From Ruoffia tabacinasalis (GTDB taxonomy: Bacteria; Bacillota; Bacilli; Lactobacillales; Aerococcaceae), in assembly GCF_042652985.1 (NCBI RefSeq), contig NZ_JBHSHQ010000016.1, forward strand, positions 1 through 64,000: 64,000 nt of DNA, written 5' to 3'. The notes beneath the pieces were generated by a model. It did no database searches. It was given only the letters and a program-made list of their open reading frames with translations, and was not told where the DNA came from. Both the position numbers and the translations under genes were made by a program. Shown here in pieces: positions 8,201-17,382 of this stretch. Every line of letters begins with the position of its first letter. Position 1 is the stretch's first letter.

Positions 8201-9580
8201 TTGAATCAATCTGAACAATGGTCTTTGATTTACCAACAAATGCAAAGACAATGGCTTTATAAGGTAGCCCTTTGGGTACTCGGCTTTCCTTTACATATTA
8301 TCTTTTTCGTCCTTCAAATCGTAAATTACTTGAAGAACAGAGCCCAACCAGCCGTTGAGCGACTCTCTCAAACAGAGAAAGAAGCGATAAAACAACAATT
8401 ATTAGAAGAAGAGCGTAATAAACAACGCTACTTCAACCAAAATATTAATAAAGAGAAAACTGAAAAAATCGTTGCTCAGCGATTAAATAACTATATTCAA
8501 ACTTTAATCACTGAAGATGAAGATATTTCAAAAAGTGTCTCTCTTTCAGATATTTATTCTCAATGGGTTTCAACCCCAATCGGCTTTATTTCGAGTATTA
8601 TGTTAGCTTTACCGATGTATCTATTAATGACAATTTACCGTTTTCCAATTATTAGATATATTGCTGAAAGACTATTCTTAATGGTCTTTGTTATCTTTGG
8701 GGTGACTTGGATTGTCTTTACTTTACTTTATTTTTCACCCTCAGATCCAGCCCAAAATATATTAGGTATTCAAGCAACACCAGAGCAAATTGATAATTTC
8801 AATGTGCTTCATGGCTTAGATGATTCTTATTGGGTTCAGCTCCTACGAACAATTAAAGGGGTTGTAACCTTTGATTTAGGCTTCACATATGTAGGGAATG
8901 AATTGGTTATTGACGCTTTAATACGCCGTTTCCCTATTACTTTACAAGTTACTTTCTTCTCTTTAGCTATTTCATTAGTTATTGCGATTCCTGCTGGTAT
9001 TTATTCGGCGGTGAAAGTGAATTCTTTATTTGACCAGTTCTTTATGTTCATTGCTTTAATCGGTCTATCGATTCCAACATTTTGGTTAGGTTTAATATTT
9101 ATCTTAAACTTTTCAATTCGTAACCGTTGGTTGCCTGCAACCTTTAATCCGGACAATCCGTGGTCACTACTGATGCCTGCAATTGTCTTAGGTACAAGCT
9201 TAGCTGCTTCTGTTGCAAGGATGACACGGGCTTCGACTTTAGAAGTGATTCATGAAGATTACCTTCTAACAGCCAGGTCAAAAGGAATGTCGAATTGGCG
9301 CATCATCTGGCGCCACATTATTCCTAACGCCCTCATTCCAGTTATTACGGTGATTGGTCTGCAATTTGGTGGGATGTTAGGTGGCTCAGCCGTTACCGAA
9401 CAAGTTTTCAATATTAATGGGGTTGGTAGTTATATTGTAGAGAAACAATTTGTGCCGGATATTCCAGCTGTTTTAGGTGGGGTTATCTATATCGCGATTA
9501 TTGTATCTTTAGTCAATTTAGTCGTTGACCTACTGTATGCACTTATTGATCCACGTATTCGAACAACGTTAAAAAATTAA
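8201..9580 (+). CDS. OppB/DppB-type ABC permease with long N-terminal extension
   Basis: 459 aa from TTG 8201, seven bases after GGAGG; a TTG at 8186 overlaps that site. The last 300 residues are a standard DppB-like permease, with the FGVTWIVFTLLYFSPSDPAQN start and the EAA loop ARSKGMSNWRIIWRHIIPNA. Ahead of it are about 150 extra residues: a membrane segment at about 20-43, a highly charged stretch rich in Gln, Glu and Lys (about 55-95), and a second hydrophobic segment at about 120-142. Typical DppB is about 310 aa. It is the first gene of the permease-permease-binding protein operon. Confidence 0.87.
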   Translation: MNQSEQWSLIYQQMQRQWLYKVALWVLGFPLHIIFFVLQIVNYLKNRAQPAVERLSQTEKEAIKQQLLEEERNKQRYFNQNINKEKTEKIVAQRLNNYIQTLITEDEDISKSVSLSDIYSQWVSTPIGFISSIMLALPMYLLMTIYRFPIIRYIAERLFLMVFVIFGVTWIVFTLLYFSPSDPAQNILGIQATPEQIDNFNVLHGLDDSYWVQLLRTIKGVVTFDLGFTYVGNELVIDALIRRFPITLQVTFFSLAISLVIAIPAGIYSAVKVNSLFDQFFMFIALIGLSIPTFWLGLIFILNFSIRNRWLPATFNPDNPWSLLMPAIVLGTSLAASVARMTRASTLEVIHEDYLLTARSKGMSNWRIIWRHIIPNALIPVITVIGLQFGGMLGGSAVTEQVFNINGVGSYIVEKQFVPDIPAVLGGVIYIAIIVSLVNLVVDLLYALIDPRIRTTLKN

Positions 9581-9604
9581 GCTTAGATAGAAAGGAGTTT
9601 GGCT

Positions 9605-11056
9605 TTGATTCAATCTTATTCATCGGTTGTAAAACGCTATTTACGTTTTGCTTCAACACTTTCGATCGTCTTCTCATTAGCGGTCGTGTTATTTACATAT
9701 TTAAGACAAGGAACAGATTGGAGTTTAGTGACTATCGGCTTCGCCCTTACTCACCTGATACTCAGCTTCATAAACTTCTTTATTGCCAGACGCATTCAAA
9801 ACAATGGAAAAGTTCATCCTATGCACCGCGTATGGGGCTTTGTCCTTATGTTATCCGTCTTATTAGGGAATCCATTTAATTTTATTACGGGGATGTTCTT
9901 AGTATTACGCAAACTCATGTCGTATCAAATATATTTAATCTTCGCAGTACTCGTTGACTTAACGATTATTGTGACAACAAGTTTAAACTTTTTCAAACCT
10001 ACAATGAGCCCGACATTTATTATCGGTTTAGTCTTATTGGGCTTCAGTTTACTCTTTCATTGGGGACTTGCTCTATTTAGTGCTCACTTGAAAAACGTGT
10101 CTAAAACTCAGTTATATATTATTATCGCCTTACTTGTAGTCACTTCATTCAGTGGAAATTTATTAAGTTTGATTGCTGCTTGGTTAATCTGGCGAGAACA
10201 TCATAATCAAGCAAATGTGCGCCGCCGCAGTGTCTTTTCAAACATTTCTCGTCATGAAGTCGCAATCTTTGGGCTTTATATTATTACCTTTATATTCGCC
10301 ATGGCGATGACAAGTTACTTAACCTTTGAGTATAGTTACGCCGTAGAAAATAATTATACGGCGATTTTACAAGCACCAAGTATGACGTATCCTTTAGGAA
10401 CCGATAATTTCGGGCGCGATGTCTTTTCACGCATGGTCTTTGGTGGTCGGATTTCTTTATTAGTTGGGGTCTTGGCTACTTTAGCGCCTCTACTAATTGG
10501 TGGTTTCCTAGGTGCAGTCTCAGGTTATTACTCACACCGCGTTGACCAAACAATTATGCGTTCCTTGGATGTCTTGTACGCGATTCCTGGTATTTTACTG
10601 GCGATTACGATTGTGACGGCTTTTGGGACATCGACTCAAAACTTAATTCTTGCTTTGAGTATTGGTGGCATTCCTGGTTACGCCAGAACAATGCGGGCTA
10701 ACGTGCTTCAAGTGAAGCAATTAGAATATGTTGAAGCTGCCCACGCCGTTGGGGTCAGTGATGTAAAAATCATTTTAAAACATATTATTCCTAATGCGAG
10801 TGCCCCTATGATTATTCGATCATCGCTTACTGTCGCGACGGCAGTTATTTCAACAAGTAGTTTAAGTTATTTAGGTTTAGGGGTTGAAAGTCATATTCCT
10901 GAGTGGGGTAACATCTTACGTATCGGAAGTGACTATCTAGAAACACAACCTTACTTAGCTATCTATCCAGGTTTGGCTATTATTGCCTTAGTTTTATCAT
11001 TTAACTTCTTAGGAGACGGCTTACGTGATGCTTTAGATCCTAAGATGACTCAATAA
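9605..11056 (+). CDS. OppC/DppC-type ABC permease with polytopic N-terminal extension
   Basis: 483 aa from TTG 9605, seven bases after AGGAG; an earlier TTG at 9599 is only one base away from that site. The canonical DppC domain begins near residue 215 (RHEVAIFGLYII). It carries PLGTDNFGRDVFSRM and the EAA loop AHAVGVSDVKIILKHIIPNA. The first 205 residues are extra and hold about six membrane segments of unknown role. Standard DppC is about 300 aa. It lies 24 bp after the partner permease and 106 bp before the binding protein. Confidence 0.87.
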   Translation: MIQSYSSVVKRYLRFASTLSIVFSLAVVLFTYLRQGTDWSLVTIGFALTHLILSFINFFIARRIQNNGKVHPMHRVWGFVLMLSVLLGNPFNFITGMFLVLRKLMSYQIYLIFAVLVDLTIIVTTSLNFFKPTMSPTFIIGLVLLGFSLLFHWGLALFSAHLKNVSKTQLYIIIALLVVTSFSGNLLSLIAAWLIWREHHNQANVRRRSVFSNISRHEVAIFGLYIITFIFAMAMTSYLTFEYSYAVENNYTAILQAPSMTYPLGTDNFGRDVFSRMVFGGRISLLVGVLATLAPLLIGGFLGAVSGYYSHRVDQTIMRSLDVLYAIPGILLAITIVTAFGTSTQNLILALSIGGIPGYARTMRANVLQVKQLEYVEAAHAVGVSDVKIILKHIIPNASAPMIIRSSLTVATAVISTSSLSYLGLGVESHIPEWGNILRIGSDYLETQPYLAIYPGLAIIALVLSFNFLGDGLRDALDPKMTQ

Positions 11057-11162
11057 CACGTAAGCATTTTATGAAGAAAGTTGGTGAGCTGTATCGATGA
11101 ACACAGATGAAGATTGTTGTAAGTGTCGTAAATATTCAAAGCAAAATAAAAGGAGATTTTTC

Positions 11163-12965
11163 ATGAATAAAATTTTAAACAAATTATTTTTAACAGCCTT
11201 AGTATTAGTTGGAGTAGTCGCTCCCGTCGCAACTACTGTACAAACTGCCAATGCTCAAGAAGCTATTCCCATTACTATCTTAGCTCAATCAGCATCCGAA
11301 CAAGATGTTAATATTGTCCGTGACCAATTAACTCGTGCTGGATTCCAAGTTGAGACAAGTTTACAACCGGATTATGCAAGTTTTAATGCTCAAAAAGAAG
11401 CAGGAAATTATGACTTAGCTATCTCAAGTTGGACGACCGTTACAGGGAACCCTGATTACGCTGTTCGTTCATTATTTAAATCAGATGGGGATAACAGTAT
11501 TATGAGTAACCCGGAAGTGGATGAGTTAATTGAACAAGCAGCAACGGAAACACCGGAAGAATATGTGAACACGTATACTGAATTCGAGAATCAATTAGTG
11601 ACTGAAAATGCGTATATCGTGCCATTATATACATCATTAAAAGCACAAGCCTTTAATCAAGAAGTATTAAACCCAGATTCAATTCGTTTGTCTAAATCGA
11701 GAGCTTTTGCTTGGGAACCTGTATCATATGTTGATGAAAGTCTACATGCAGAACGCCCGCTTCTATTAACACAAACGTCATCACAATTAACTTCATTAGA
11801 CCCAATTAAAGGGAATGATGGAAGTATTAACCAGTTAAATACAAATATGTATGTGCGTTTAATTAACTTAACTGATGATGATCAAATTACATCTGAAAAT
11901 TCTTTAAGTTATAACCACGCCATTGCAGATGGAAACTCAGAGTATTACTTCATCTTACGTGATGATATTAACTTTGCTCAAATCGAAGACGGTGCAGCGG
12001 TTGATACAGGTGATTTAGTATCGGCTGAAGATGTTGTTTACTCACTCAATCGTGCAAAAGACCCTAATTCAGTTCCAGATCACCGTACGTATAGTTTACA
12101 TGAGCATATTGATGAAGTTTCAATTGTAGAAGATGTCGCTGAATTAGAAGAAGCGACACTTTCTGGGAGTGACTCATCTGTAAAAGAAGCTTTAGAAGAA
12201 GGCTTAGAAACACCTATCTCAGCTGTTGTTGCTTCTGAAGATGAGGTCGATAATGCGAATGGTAATTACCAAGTCGTTAAATTAACAACAACACAACCAT
12301 TCCCACAAGTATTAAATTACTTAGGTCACCAATCAGCAGGTATCGTGTCAGAACAACAAGTAGAAGCAATAAATACTTATGACATCGAGTCTTATGATGT
12401 AAACTCAGACATCGCTTATGGAGACCAACGTGCTGTCACTGAAGGTGGCTCTTATGATAACCACCTATGGGCAAGTGGTCCTTACATCATGGTTGATAAA
12501 AATGATTACCAAGCAAACTTTGTTAAAAACCCAGCATACCGTCCTGATACAGATGCAGATGCAAACATTGAACAAGTAACTGTTCGCTTTATCGCTGATT
12601 CAAGTAGTGCTTTATCTGCATTACGTGCGAACGAAGTTGATCTGTACTATGGTTTAGGTGAAGTTGATTACCCAATTGTTGAGAATGAGCCAAGTTTAGC
12701 ACTCCAATCAATTCCAAGTAATGCGGTAACTTACATGTTGTTCAACGTCAACACACCCGGTCGCCCTGTATCAGATAGTGCTGACTTAAGAAAAGCAGTT
12801 CTTTATGCTATCAACCAAGAAGAAATTAATGCTGCTTACCAAGGATTAAAATTACCAGCTTACTCAACATTATCGCCACTTGTTGAAACTGGAAATACAT
12901 TAGTCGCTGACCAAGCAAAAGTAGAAGAGTTTAGAAACAATTACTTAAATTCAGCTACTGAATAA
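11163..12965 (+). CDS. Extracellular solute-binding protein, family 5, circularly permuted
   Basis: 600 aa from ATG 11163, with AGGAGA upstream. A signal peptide ends in ANA at 29-31 with no lipobox Cys. Residues 33-190 look like the C-terminal part of SBP_5 proteins: an AGF.VE strand, YDLAISSW at 83-90, NPEVDELI at 116-123 and a PLY segment at 154-156. The usual N-terminal start appears only at 198-213 (LLLTQTSSQLTSLDP), followed by LVSAEDVVYSLNRAKD at 285-300. The ASGPYIM, FNVNTPGRPVSD and LRKAVLYAINQEEI blocks come after it. The order is thus lobe C then lobe N, the reverse of DppA/OppA. Partners are the extended permeases upstream and the divergent double ATPase. It is rich in Asp, Glu and Asn and has no anchor. 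Confidence 0.88.
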   Translation: MNKILNKLFLTALVLVGVVAPVATTVQTANAQEAIPITILAQSASEQDVNIVRDQLTRAGFQVETSLQPDYASFNAQKEAGNYDLAISSWTTVTGNPDYAVRSLFKSDGDNSIMSNPEVDELIEQAATETPEEYVNTYTEFENQLVTENAYIVPLYTSLKAQAFNQEVLNPDSIRLSKSRAFAWEPVSYVDESLHAERPLLLTQTSSQLTSLDPIKGNDGSINQLNTNMYVRLINLTDDDQITSENSLSYNHAIADGNSEYYFILRDDINFAQIEDGAAVDTGDLVSAEDVVYSLNRAKDPNSVPDHRTYSLHEHIDEVSIVEDVAELEEATLSGSDSSVKEALEEGLETPISAVVASEDEVDNANGNYQVVKLTTTQPFPQVLNYLGHQSAGIVSEQQVEAINTYDIESYDVNSDIAYGDQRAVTEGGSYDNHLWASGPYIMVDKNDYQANFVKNPAYRPDTDADANIEQVTVRFIADSSSALSALRANEVDLYYGLGEVDYPIVENEPSLALQSIPSNAVTYMLFNVNTPGRPVSDSADLRKAVLYAINQEEINAAYQGLKLPAYSTLSPLVETGNTLVADQAKVEEFRNNYLNSATE

Positions 12966-12973
12966 AATAAATT

Positions 12974-13015
12974 AGCCCTCAACTACCATGTAAATAGGGT
13001 GGTTGAGGGCTTTTT
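12974..13015 (+). terminator. Terminator of the peptide transporter operon
   Basis: The 14-bp stem (12974-12987 with 12998-13011, one G-U pair) is followed by five T. It lies nine bases after the binding-protein stop. Confidence 0.92.
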
Positions 13016-13113
13016 CTGTGGAATGATTTCGTGTTTATCTCGAGGTCGTTTTGAAAATGAATGCGGGTTTACAGTTTTTCTCAAGTTTTTTCATTAAAAT
13101 TTTATATAGTCAT

Positions 13114-13142
13114 TTAACATTTACAACAAATTGCGGTATGAT
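13114..13142 (+). promoter_or_regulatory. Promoter of the LysR-family gene
   Basis: TTAACA at 13114-13119, a 17-bp spacer, then TATGAT at 13137-13142, leaving a leader of about 85 nt before the LysR start. Confidence 0.55.
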
Positions 13143-13232
13143 AATTACCATTGAAAGATTTATTACGGTATATTTAATTATCGTATCCAAATCCAACTTA
13201 GAGAGCATTTCTATAGTTTCAGAAAGGAACGG

Positions 13233-14189
13233 ATGTATTTGAATATACAGCAATTAAAGTATTTAGACTATATTGAAAAAACCGGATCGATTAACCGCGC
13301 AGCTGAGTTGTTATTTGTATCCCCTTCAACCATATCAGTCTCACTTAAAGAACTCGAGGCTGAAGTCGGTCAACAATTGTTTACCCGTTCAAGTAGCGGA
13401 ATGACCACAACACATGAAGGGCATGAATTTATAACTCAAGCTCGACAAGTCTTAAGCCAACTTGATGTCATGCGCGATTTGTTTGTTAATAATGAGTCGG
13501 AACGTCAATTCTTTTCTGTCTCAAGTCAGCATTATGACTTCGCTTCAGAAGCTTTCAGTAAATTCATTAATGAACATCCAGGTGAACGCTTTGTCTACCG
13601 CTTCTTTGAAGTAGATACCTATTCGGTCATAAAAAATGTTTCGCAAAATGTTAGTGAAATTGGCTTTGTTTACTTAAGTGAATTTAACCGCCGAATGTTA
13701 ACTCGCCTATTTGAACAAGAAAATCTACAATTTCATGTGATGTGGGAATTCCAGCCACATGTCTTTATTCGAAAAGACCATCCTTTAACTGAATTTGAAA
13801 GTATTAAACATAAGGATTTAATGGATTATCCTGCGATAACATTCGAACAAACAGAACATCAAAACGACTTCTTAACTGAACACCCCTTAGAGGTTCAAGC
13901 AAATGATCAAAAGGTTGTTGTAAGTGACCGGATGAGTGCGATTAATATCATTACAGGGTCAAATGCTTATTTAACAGGTTCAGGCATTATGACCAACCGC
14001 ATCACTGACTCTTATGTTACGTCGATTCCTTTAGAAAGTTCAGAAAGTCATCATATTTGCTGGATTGCTCCCAAAAACCAAGAATTATCAACAAATGCCC
14101 AAAATTATTTGAAGATAGCTGATCAAATACTGTGTGAACGTGTTAAAAACTTGGAAAGTGTTCACTCATCAGATATTTATACAATTTAA
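13233..14189 (+). CDS. LysR-family transcriptional regulator
   Basis: 318 aa. The N-terminal winged helix-turn-helix reads SINRAAELLFVSPSTISVSLKEL at about residues 17-39 and is followed by the LysR linker helix. The effector-binding domain spans about 90-295. The start is ATG 13233, four bases after AAGGA; TTG 13239 would give the common MNIQQLKYL beginning and is an alternative. The gene is monocistronic, between two terminators, with no divergent target gene beside it, so the effector and regulon are unknown. Confidence 0.88.
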   Translation: MYLNIQQLKYLDYIEKTGSINRAAELLFVSPSTISVSLKELEAEVGQQLFTRSSSGMTTTHEGHEFITQARQVLSQLDVMRDLFVNNESERQFFSVSSQHYDFASEAFSKFINEHPGERFVYRFFEVDTYSVIKNVSQNVSEIGFVYLSEFNRRMLTRLFEQENLQFHVMWEFQPHVFIRKDHPLTEFESIKHKDLMDYPAITFEQTEHQNDFLTEHPLEVQANDQKVVVSDRMSAINIITGSNAYLTGSGIMTNRITDSYVTSIPLESSESHHICWIAPKNQELSTNAQNYLKIADQILCERVKNLESVHSSDIYTI

Positions 14190-14214
14190 CCGATTAAAAT
14201 TACCATTTACACAA

Positions 14215-14267
14215 AATTAACCACCTTCATTAAACGGTTTAAACACGTCTAGTGAAGGTGGTTAATT
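14215..14267. terminator. Bidirectional hairpin between LysR gene and lepB
   Basis: A 15-bp perfect inverted repeat (14215-14229 with 14253-14267) sits between convergent stops. Its own A/T arms provide modest T tracts on both strands. Confidence 0.65.
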
Positions 14268-14271
14268 CTAT

Positions 14272-14799
14272 TTAATCAGTTTCATCGACAGTTCCAAAGG
14301 TATTTAATGGCCAAAATCTGAATAATATTTCAGCATTAATTGATTCTTCAGGAATCGGTCCAAACTCGGTACTATCGAACGAATGATTTCGGTTATCTCC
14401 CATAACAAAGTATTCCCCTTCAGGAATTGTTAATGGAGCAAAATCAACGGTATTCGTATTATTCTGACGAGTTTCTTCAGATAAGTAAGTTTCTGATAAT
14501 GGTTCGTCGTTAATATAAATCACATCATCTTCGGATGAAATTGTGTCTCCAGGTAAGCCAATCACACGTTTAATGTATTGCTTTCCTTCCTCAGTCGGCG
14601 AATCAAGTATCACGATATCGAATCGATCCACATTGAACATATTTGCACCGAATAATCGGTCGCCGTGTGCTAAAGTATAGTTCATCGAAGGACCATCGAC
14701 TTCAAAGGGTGTAAATACAAATAATCTTAGTAAAACCATTCCAACGATGAGTAATAAAAATAAGCCATTCTCTTTTAAAAAACGTTTAATACTGTTCAT
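14272..14799 (-). CDS. lepB: Signal peptidase I
   Basis: 175 aa, Gram-positive type with one N-terminal membrane anchor (about 12-30). The catalytic Ser38 is in VDGPSMN, the general base Lys77 in YIKRVIGLPGD, and the later box is MGDNRNHSFDSTEFGPI. It removes signal peptides from exported proteins such as the two non-lipidated binding proteins in this window. AGGAG lies six bases before the ATG. Confidence 0.95.
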   Translation of the reverse strand: MNSIKRFLKENGLFLLLIVGMVLLRLFVFTPFEVDGPSMNYTLAHGDRLFGANMFNVDRFDIVILDSPTEEGKQYIKRVIGLPGDTISSEDDVIYINDEPLSETYLSEETRQNNTNTVDFAPLTIPEGEYFVMGDNRNHSFDSTEFGPIPEESINAEILFRFWPLNTFGTVDETD

Positions 14800-14832
14800 G
14801 ATAATCTCCTAGCAAATAACTATAATAAGAAT

Positions 14833-14861
14833 ATTATACATCCCATATAAATACTTAACAA
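14833..14861 (-). promoter_or_regulatory. lepB promoter
   Basis: On the minus strand TTGTTA (14856-14861), a 17-bp spacer and TATAAT (14833-14838) lie about 35 bp before the lepB start, beyond the mnmG terminator. Confidence 0.75.
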
Positions 14862-14888
14862 CCTTTGGGCCTAAAGCTAAAGATTTCT

Positions 14889-14936
14889 TAAAAAATATGG
14901 AGGTAACACGCTGAATCCTCAGTGTGTCGCCTCCAT
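14889..14936 (-). terminator. mnmG terminator
   Basis: An 18-bp stem (14897-14914 with 14919-14936) with a four-base loop is followed on the minus strand by a T run. It separates mnmE-nudix-mnmG from lepB. Confidence 0.9.
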
Positions 14937-14944
14937 TTATAATG

Positions 14945-16858
14945 TTATGATGCTGTTGGTTCGCCAACACGTTTAATTTTTCCTTGTTGGATATAAACAG
15001 AAAGGATCGCAATGTCTGCTGGGTTTACCCCACTCACACGGCTTGCTTGTCCTAAAGTGCTTGGATTGATAAGTTTTAATCGTTCTCTTGCTTCATTTGC
15101 TAAGTTCCCGATTGCATCCCAATCAATGTCTTCTGGAATTTGTTTTTCTTCCATGGCACTCATTTTTTCTACTTTTCGAACAGCTTTATTGATGTAACCT
15201 TCGTATTTAATTTGAATTTCAACTTGTTCACCAACTTGACGGTTCAATGGTCCTCCTTCACGAGGAATTAATGTCACTAAGTCAAAGTAACGAATTTCTG
15301 GTCGTTTTAATAAGTCGCTTGCTAAGATCCCATCTTTTAATAAGGCTGATCCAACGCGTTCGAATAAATCAACTAAACCTTCCGTATGTGGTGTTAAGCG
15401 GATTTTGCTTAAGCGTTCTAACTCTTGATCAACGAGTGCTTGTTTCGCTTTGAAAGCTTCATAGTGGTCTTCAGATACTAAACCAATCTCATATCCAATT
15501 TCAGTTAAGCGCATATCAGCATTATCATGACGTAATAATAAACGATATTCCGCACGTGATGTAAGTAAACGATAAGGTTCTGTTGTCCCTTTTGTTACTA
15601 AGTCATCAATCATCACACCGATATAAGCTTCATTACGTTTTAAGATGAGCGGGTCTTTTCCTTGGACTTTACGTGCTGCGTTAATACCAGCCATAATTCC
15701 TTGACCTGCTGCTTCTTCATAACCACTTGTTCCGTTCATTTGACCTGCAGTAAATAAACCAGGTAATGATTTCACTTCAAGTGACAAGTCTAATTGATGT
15801 GGTATAACGACATCATATTCAATCGCATAGCCTGGACGCATCAGTTTCGCATTTTCCATACCTTTTACCGTACGTAACATCTCAACTTGAACTTCCTCTG
15901 GCAATGATGTTGAAAGGCCTTGAACGTACATTTCTTTCGTGTTTGCGCCTTCTGGTTCAATGAAGATTTGGTGACGTGGTTTGTCACTGAATCGAACGAT
16001 TTTATCTTCGATAGATGGGCAATAACGAGCACCAACACCTTCAACCATTCCACTAAACATTGGGGCACGGTGTAGGTTTGCTTGAATAATTTCGTGTGTT
16101 TGGGCATTCGTATGCGTTAACCAGCACGAAACACTTTCTTCTTTAAAGTCTTCATCAGGTGTTAAAAATGAGAAGTGATTCGGCATTGTATCACCAGGTT
16201 GCTCAACAGTATCTTCAAACGTTACTGAATCAGCATGAATTCTTGGCGGTGTTCCTGTTTTGAATCTCGCTAATTCAACACCTAATTCCAGTAAGTTCTC
16301 AGATAATTTGATCGAAGGTAATGTATTATTTGGACCGGATGAATAATCTAAATCACCAATAATAATTTTACCACGTGAAGATGTACCGGCTGTTAATACA
16401 ACAGCGTCAGCTAAATACTTAGCACCTGAGTTTGTAATAACACCTTTTACTTGGCCATCTTCGACATATAATTCTTCAACCATTCCTTGTTTAAGTGTTA
16501 AGTTTTCTTCTTCTTCAAGAACTTGACGCATGTTTTTTGCATATGTTTCTTTATCTGCTTGGGCACGTAAAGCTTGTACTGCTGGGCCTTTACTTGTATT
16601 TAATAAACGCATTTGAATGTAGTTTCTATCGATATTGCGCCCCATTTCGCCACCCAGTGCGTCGATTTCTCGAACGACTACCCCTTTGGCTGGTCCACCA
16701 ATGGATGGATTACACGGCATAAACGCAATCATTTCTAAGCTTAATGTTAATAAAAGTGTTTTAGATCCCATACGGGCTGCTGCTAAAGCGGCTTCTGATC
16801 CAGCATGTCCTGCTCCAACAACAATAACATCATATTGTCCTGCTTCATATATTTGCAT
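14945..16858 (-). CDS. mnmG: tRNA uridine-5-carboxymethylaminomethyl modification enzyme MnmG (GidA)
   Basis: 637 aa from ATG 16858, with AAAGGAG upstream. The FAD-binding GAGHAG motif is near residue 15, and the family boxes FMPCNPSIGGPAKG and GTSGYEEAAGQGIMAG are present. The C-terminal domain ends with the VSGVNPADIAILSVYI segment. MnmG works with MnmE to install cmnm5U34 in tRNAs reading NNA/NNG codons. mnmE lies two genes upstream in the same leftward operon. Confidence 0.97.
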   Translation of the reverse strand: MQIYEAGQYDVIVVGAGHAGSEAALAAARMGSKTLLLTLSLEMIAFMPCNPSIGGPAKGVVVREIDALGGEMGRNIDRNYIQMRLLNTSKGPAVQALRAQADKETYAKNMRQVLEEEENLTLKQGMVEELYVEDGQVKGVITNSGAKYLADAVVLTAGTSSRGKIIIGDLDYSSGPNNTLPSIKLSENLLELGVELARFKTGTPPRIHADSVTFEDTVEQPGDTMPNHFSFLTPDEDFKEESVSCWLTHTNAQTHEIIQANLHRAPMFSGMVEGVGARYCPSIEDKIVRFSDKPRHQIFIEPEGANTKEMYVQGLSTSLPEEVQVEMLRTVKGMENAKLMRPGYAIEYDVVIPHQLDLSLEVKSLPGLFTAGQMNGTSGYEEAAGQGIMAGINAARKVQGKDPLILKRNEAYIGVMIDDLVTKGTTEPYRLLTSRAEYRLLLRHDNADMRLTEIGYEIGLVSEDHYEAFKAKQALVDQELERLSKIRLTPHTEGLVDLFERVGSALLKDGILASDLLKRPEIRYFDLVTLIPREGGPLNRQVGEQVEIQIKYEGYINKAVRKVEKMSAMEEKQIPEDIDWDAIGNLANEARERLKLINPSTLGQASRVSGVNPADIAILSVYIQQGKIKRVGEPTAS

Positions 16859-16871
16859 AATTAACTCCTTT

Positions 16872-17360
16872 CTAGTCTTTCTTCTCTTCTTTAAATTCAA
16901 CGGTATGTTCGGTTAATTCGCCATTTGTATCATAAGTAAATTTTGCTGAGAAATATGGTGTATGTTTCACTAACCAATCTAAGTAAATGTAATCCCCTTC
17001 CCAAGTCGGTTTTGACATGACTTGGTCATAAGGAACCCATTCCAGTGTTCCTTCATCGCATTCTTCAAGGAGTTCGCCTTCGAACTCAGTCACGACATAG
17101 ACAAAACTATACCAATCTTCACCATCATGTTTGAAATCTGGAAATGTAATAAAGCCTCTTAAATCAAGTTTTGTAGCGGTCAAGCCTGTCTCTTCTTTAA
17201 TTTCACGGATGGCGCATTCTTCAGGTGTTTCACCTGCTTCAAATTTACCACCGACACTAATCCATTTTCCTTCATGAATGTCATTCGGCTTTTTATTGCG
17301 ATGCAGCAGTAAAATCTCTGATCCATTATCGAGATAACAAATAGTTGATAGTTTTGTCAT
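16872..17360 (-). CDS. Nudix hydrolase, MutT/MutX-like 8-oxo-dGTP diphosphatase
   Basis: 162 aa. A complete Nudix box, GGKFEAGETPEECAIREIKEETGL, starts at residue 37 and has the REIKEE catalytic core. It lies between mnmE and mnmG with gaps of 13 and 22 bp, hence is co-transcribed. Streptococcal MutX proteins of similar size sanitise oxidised dGTP, and the same role is plausible here. Confidence 0.85.
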   Translation of the reverse strand: MTKLSTICYLDNGSEILLLHRNKKPNDIHEGKWISVGGKFEAGETPEECAIREIKEETGLTATKLDLRGFITFPDFKHDGEDWYSFVYVVTEFEGELLEECDEGTLEWVPYDQVMSKPTWEGDYIYLDWLVKHTPYFSAKFTYDTNGELTEHTVEFKEEKKD

Positions 17361-17382
17361 GATTTTGTCGTCCTTTCTACCT

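Noticed and set aside
13051..13242. 63-codon rightward frame before the LysR gene
   Set aside because: It has no ribosome site, overlaps the LysR promoter and start, and looks like AT-rich intergenic sequence.
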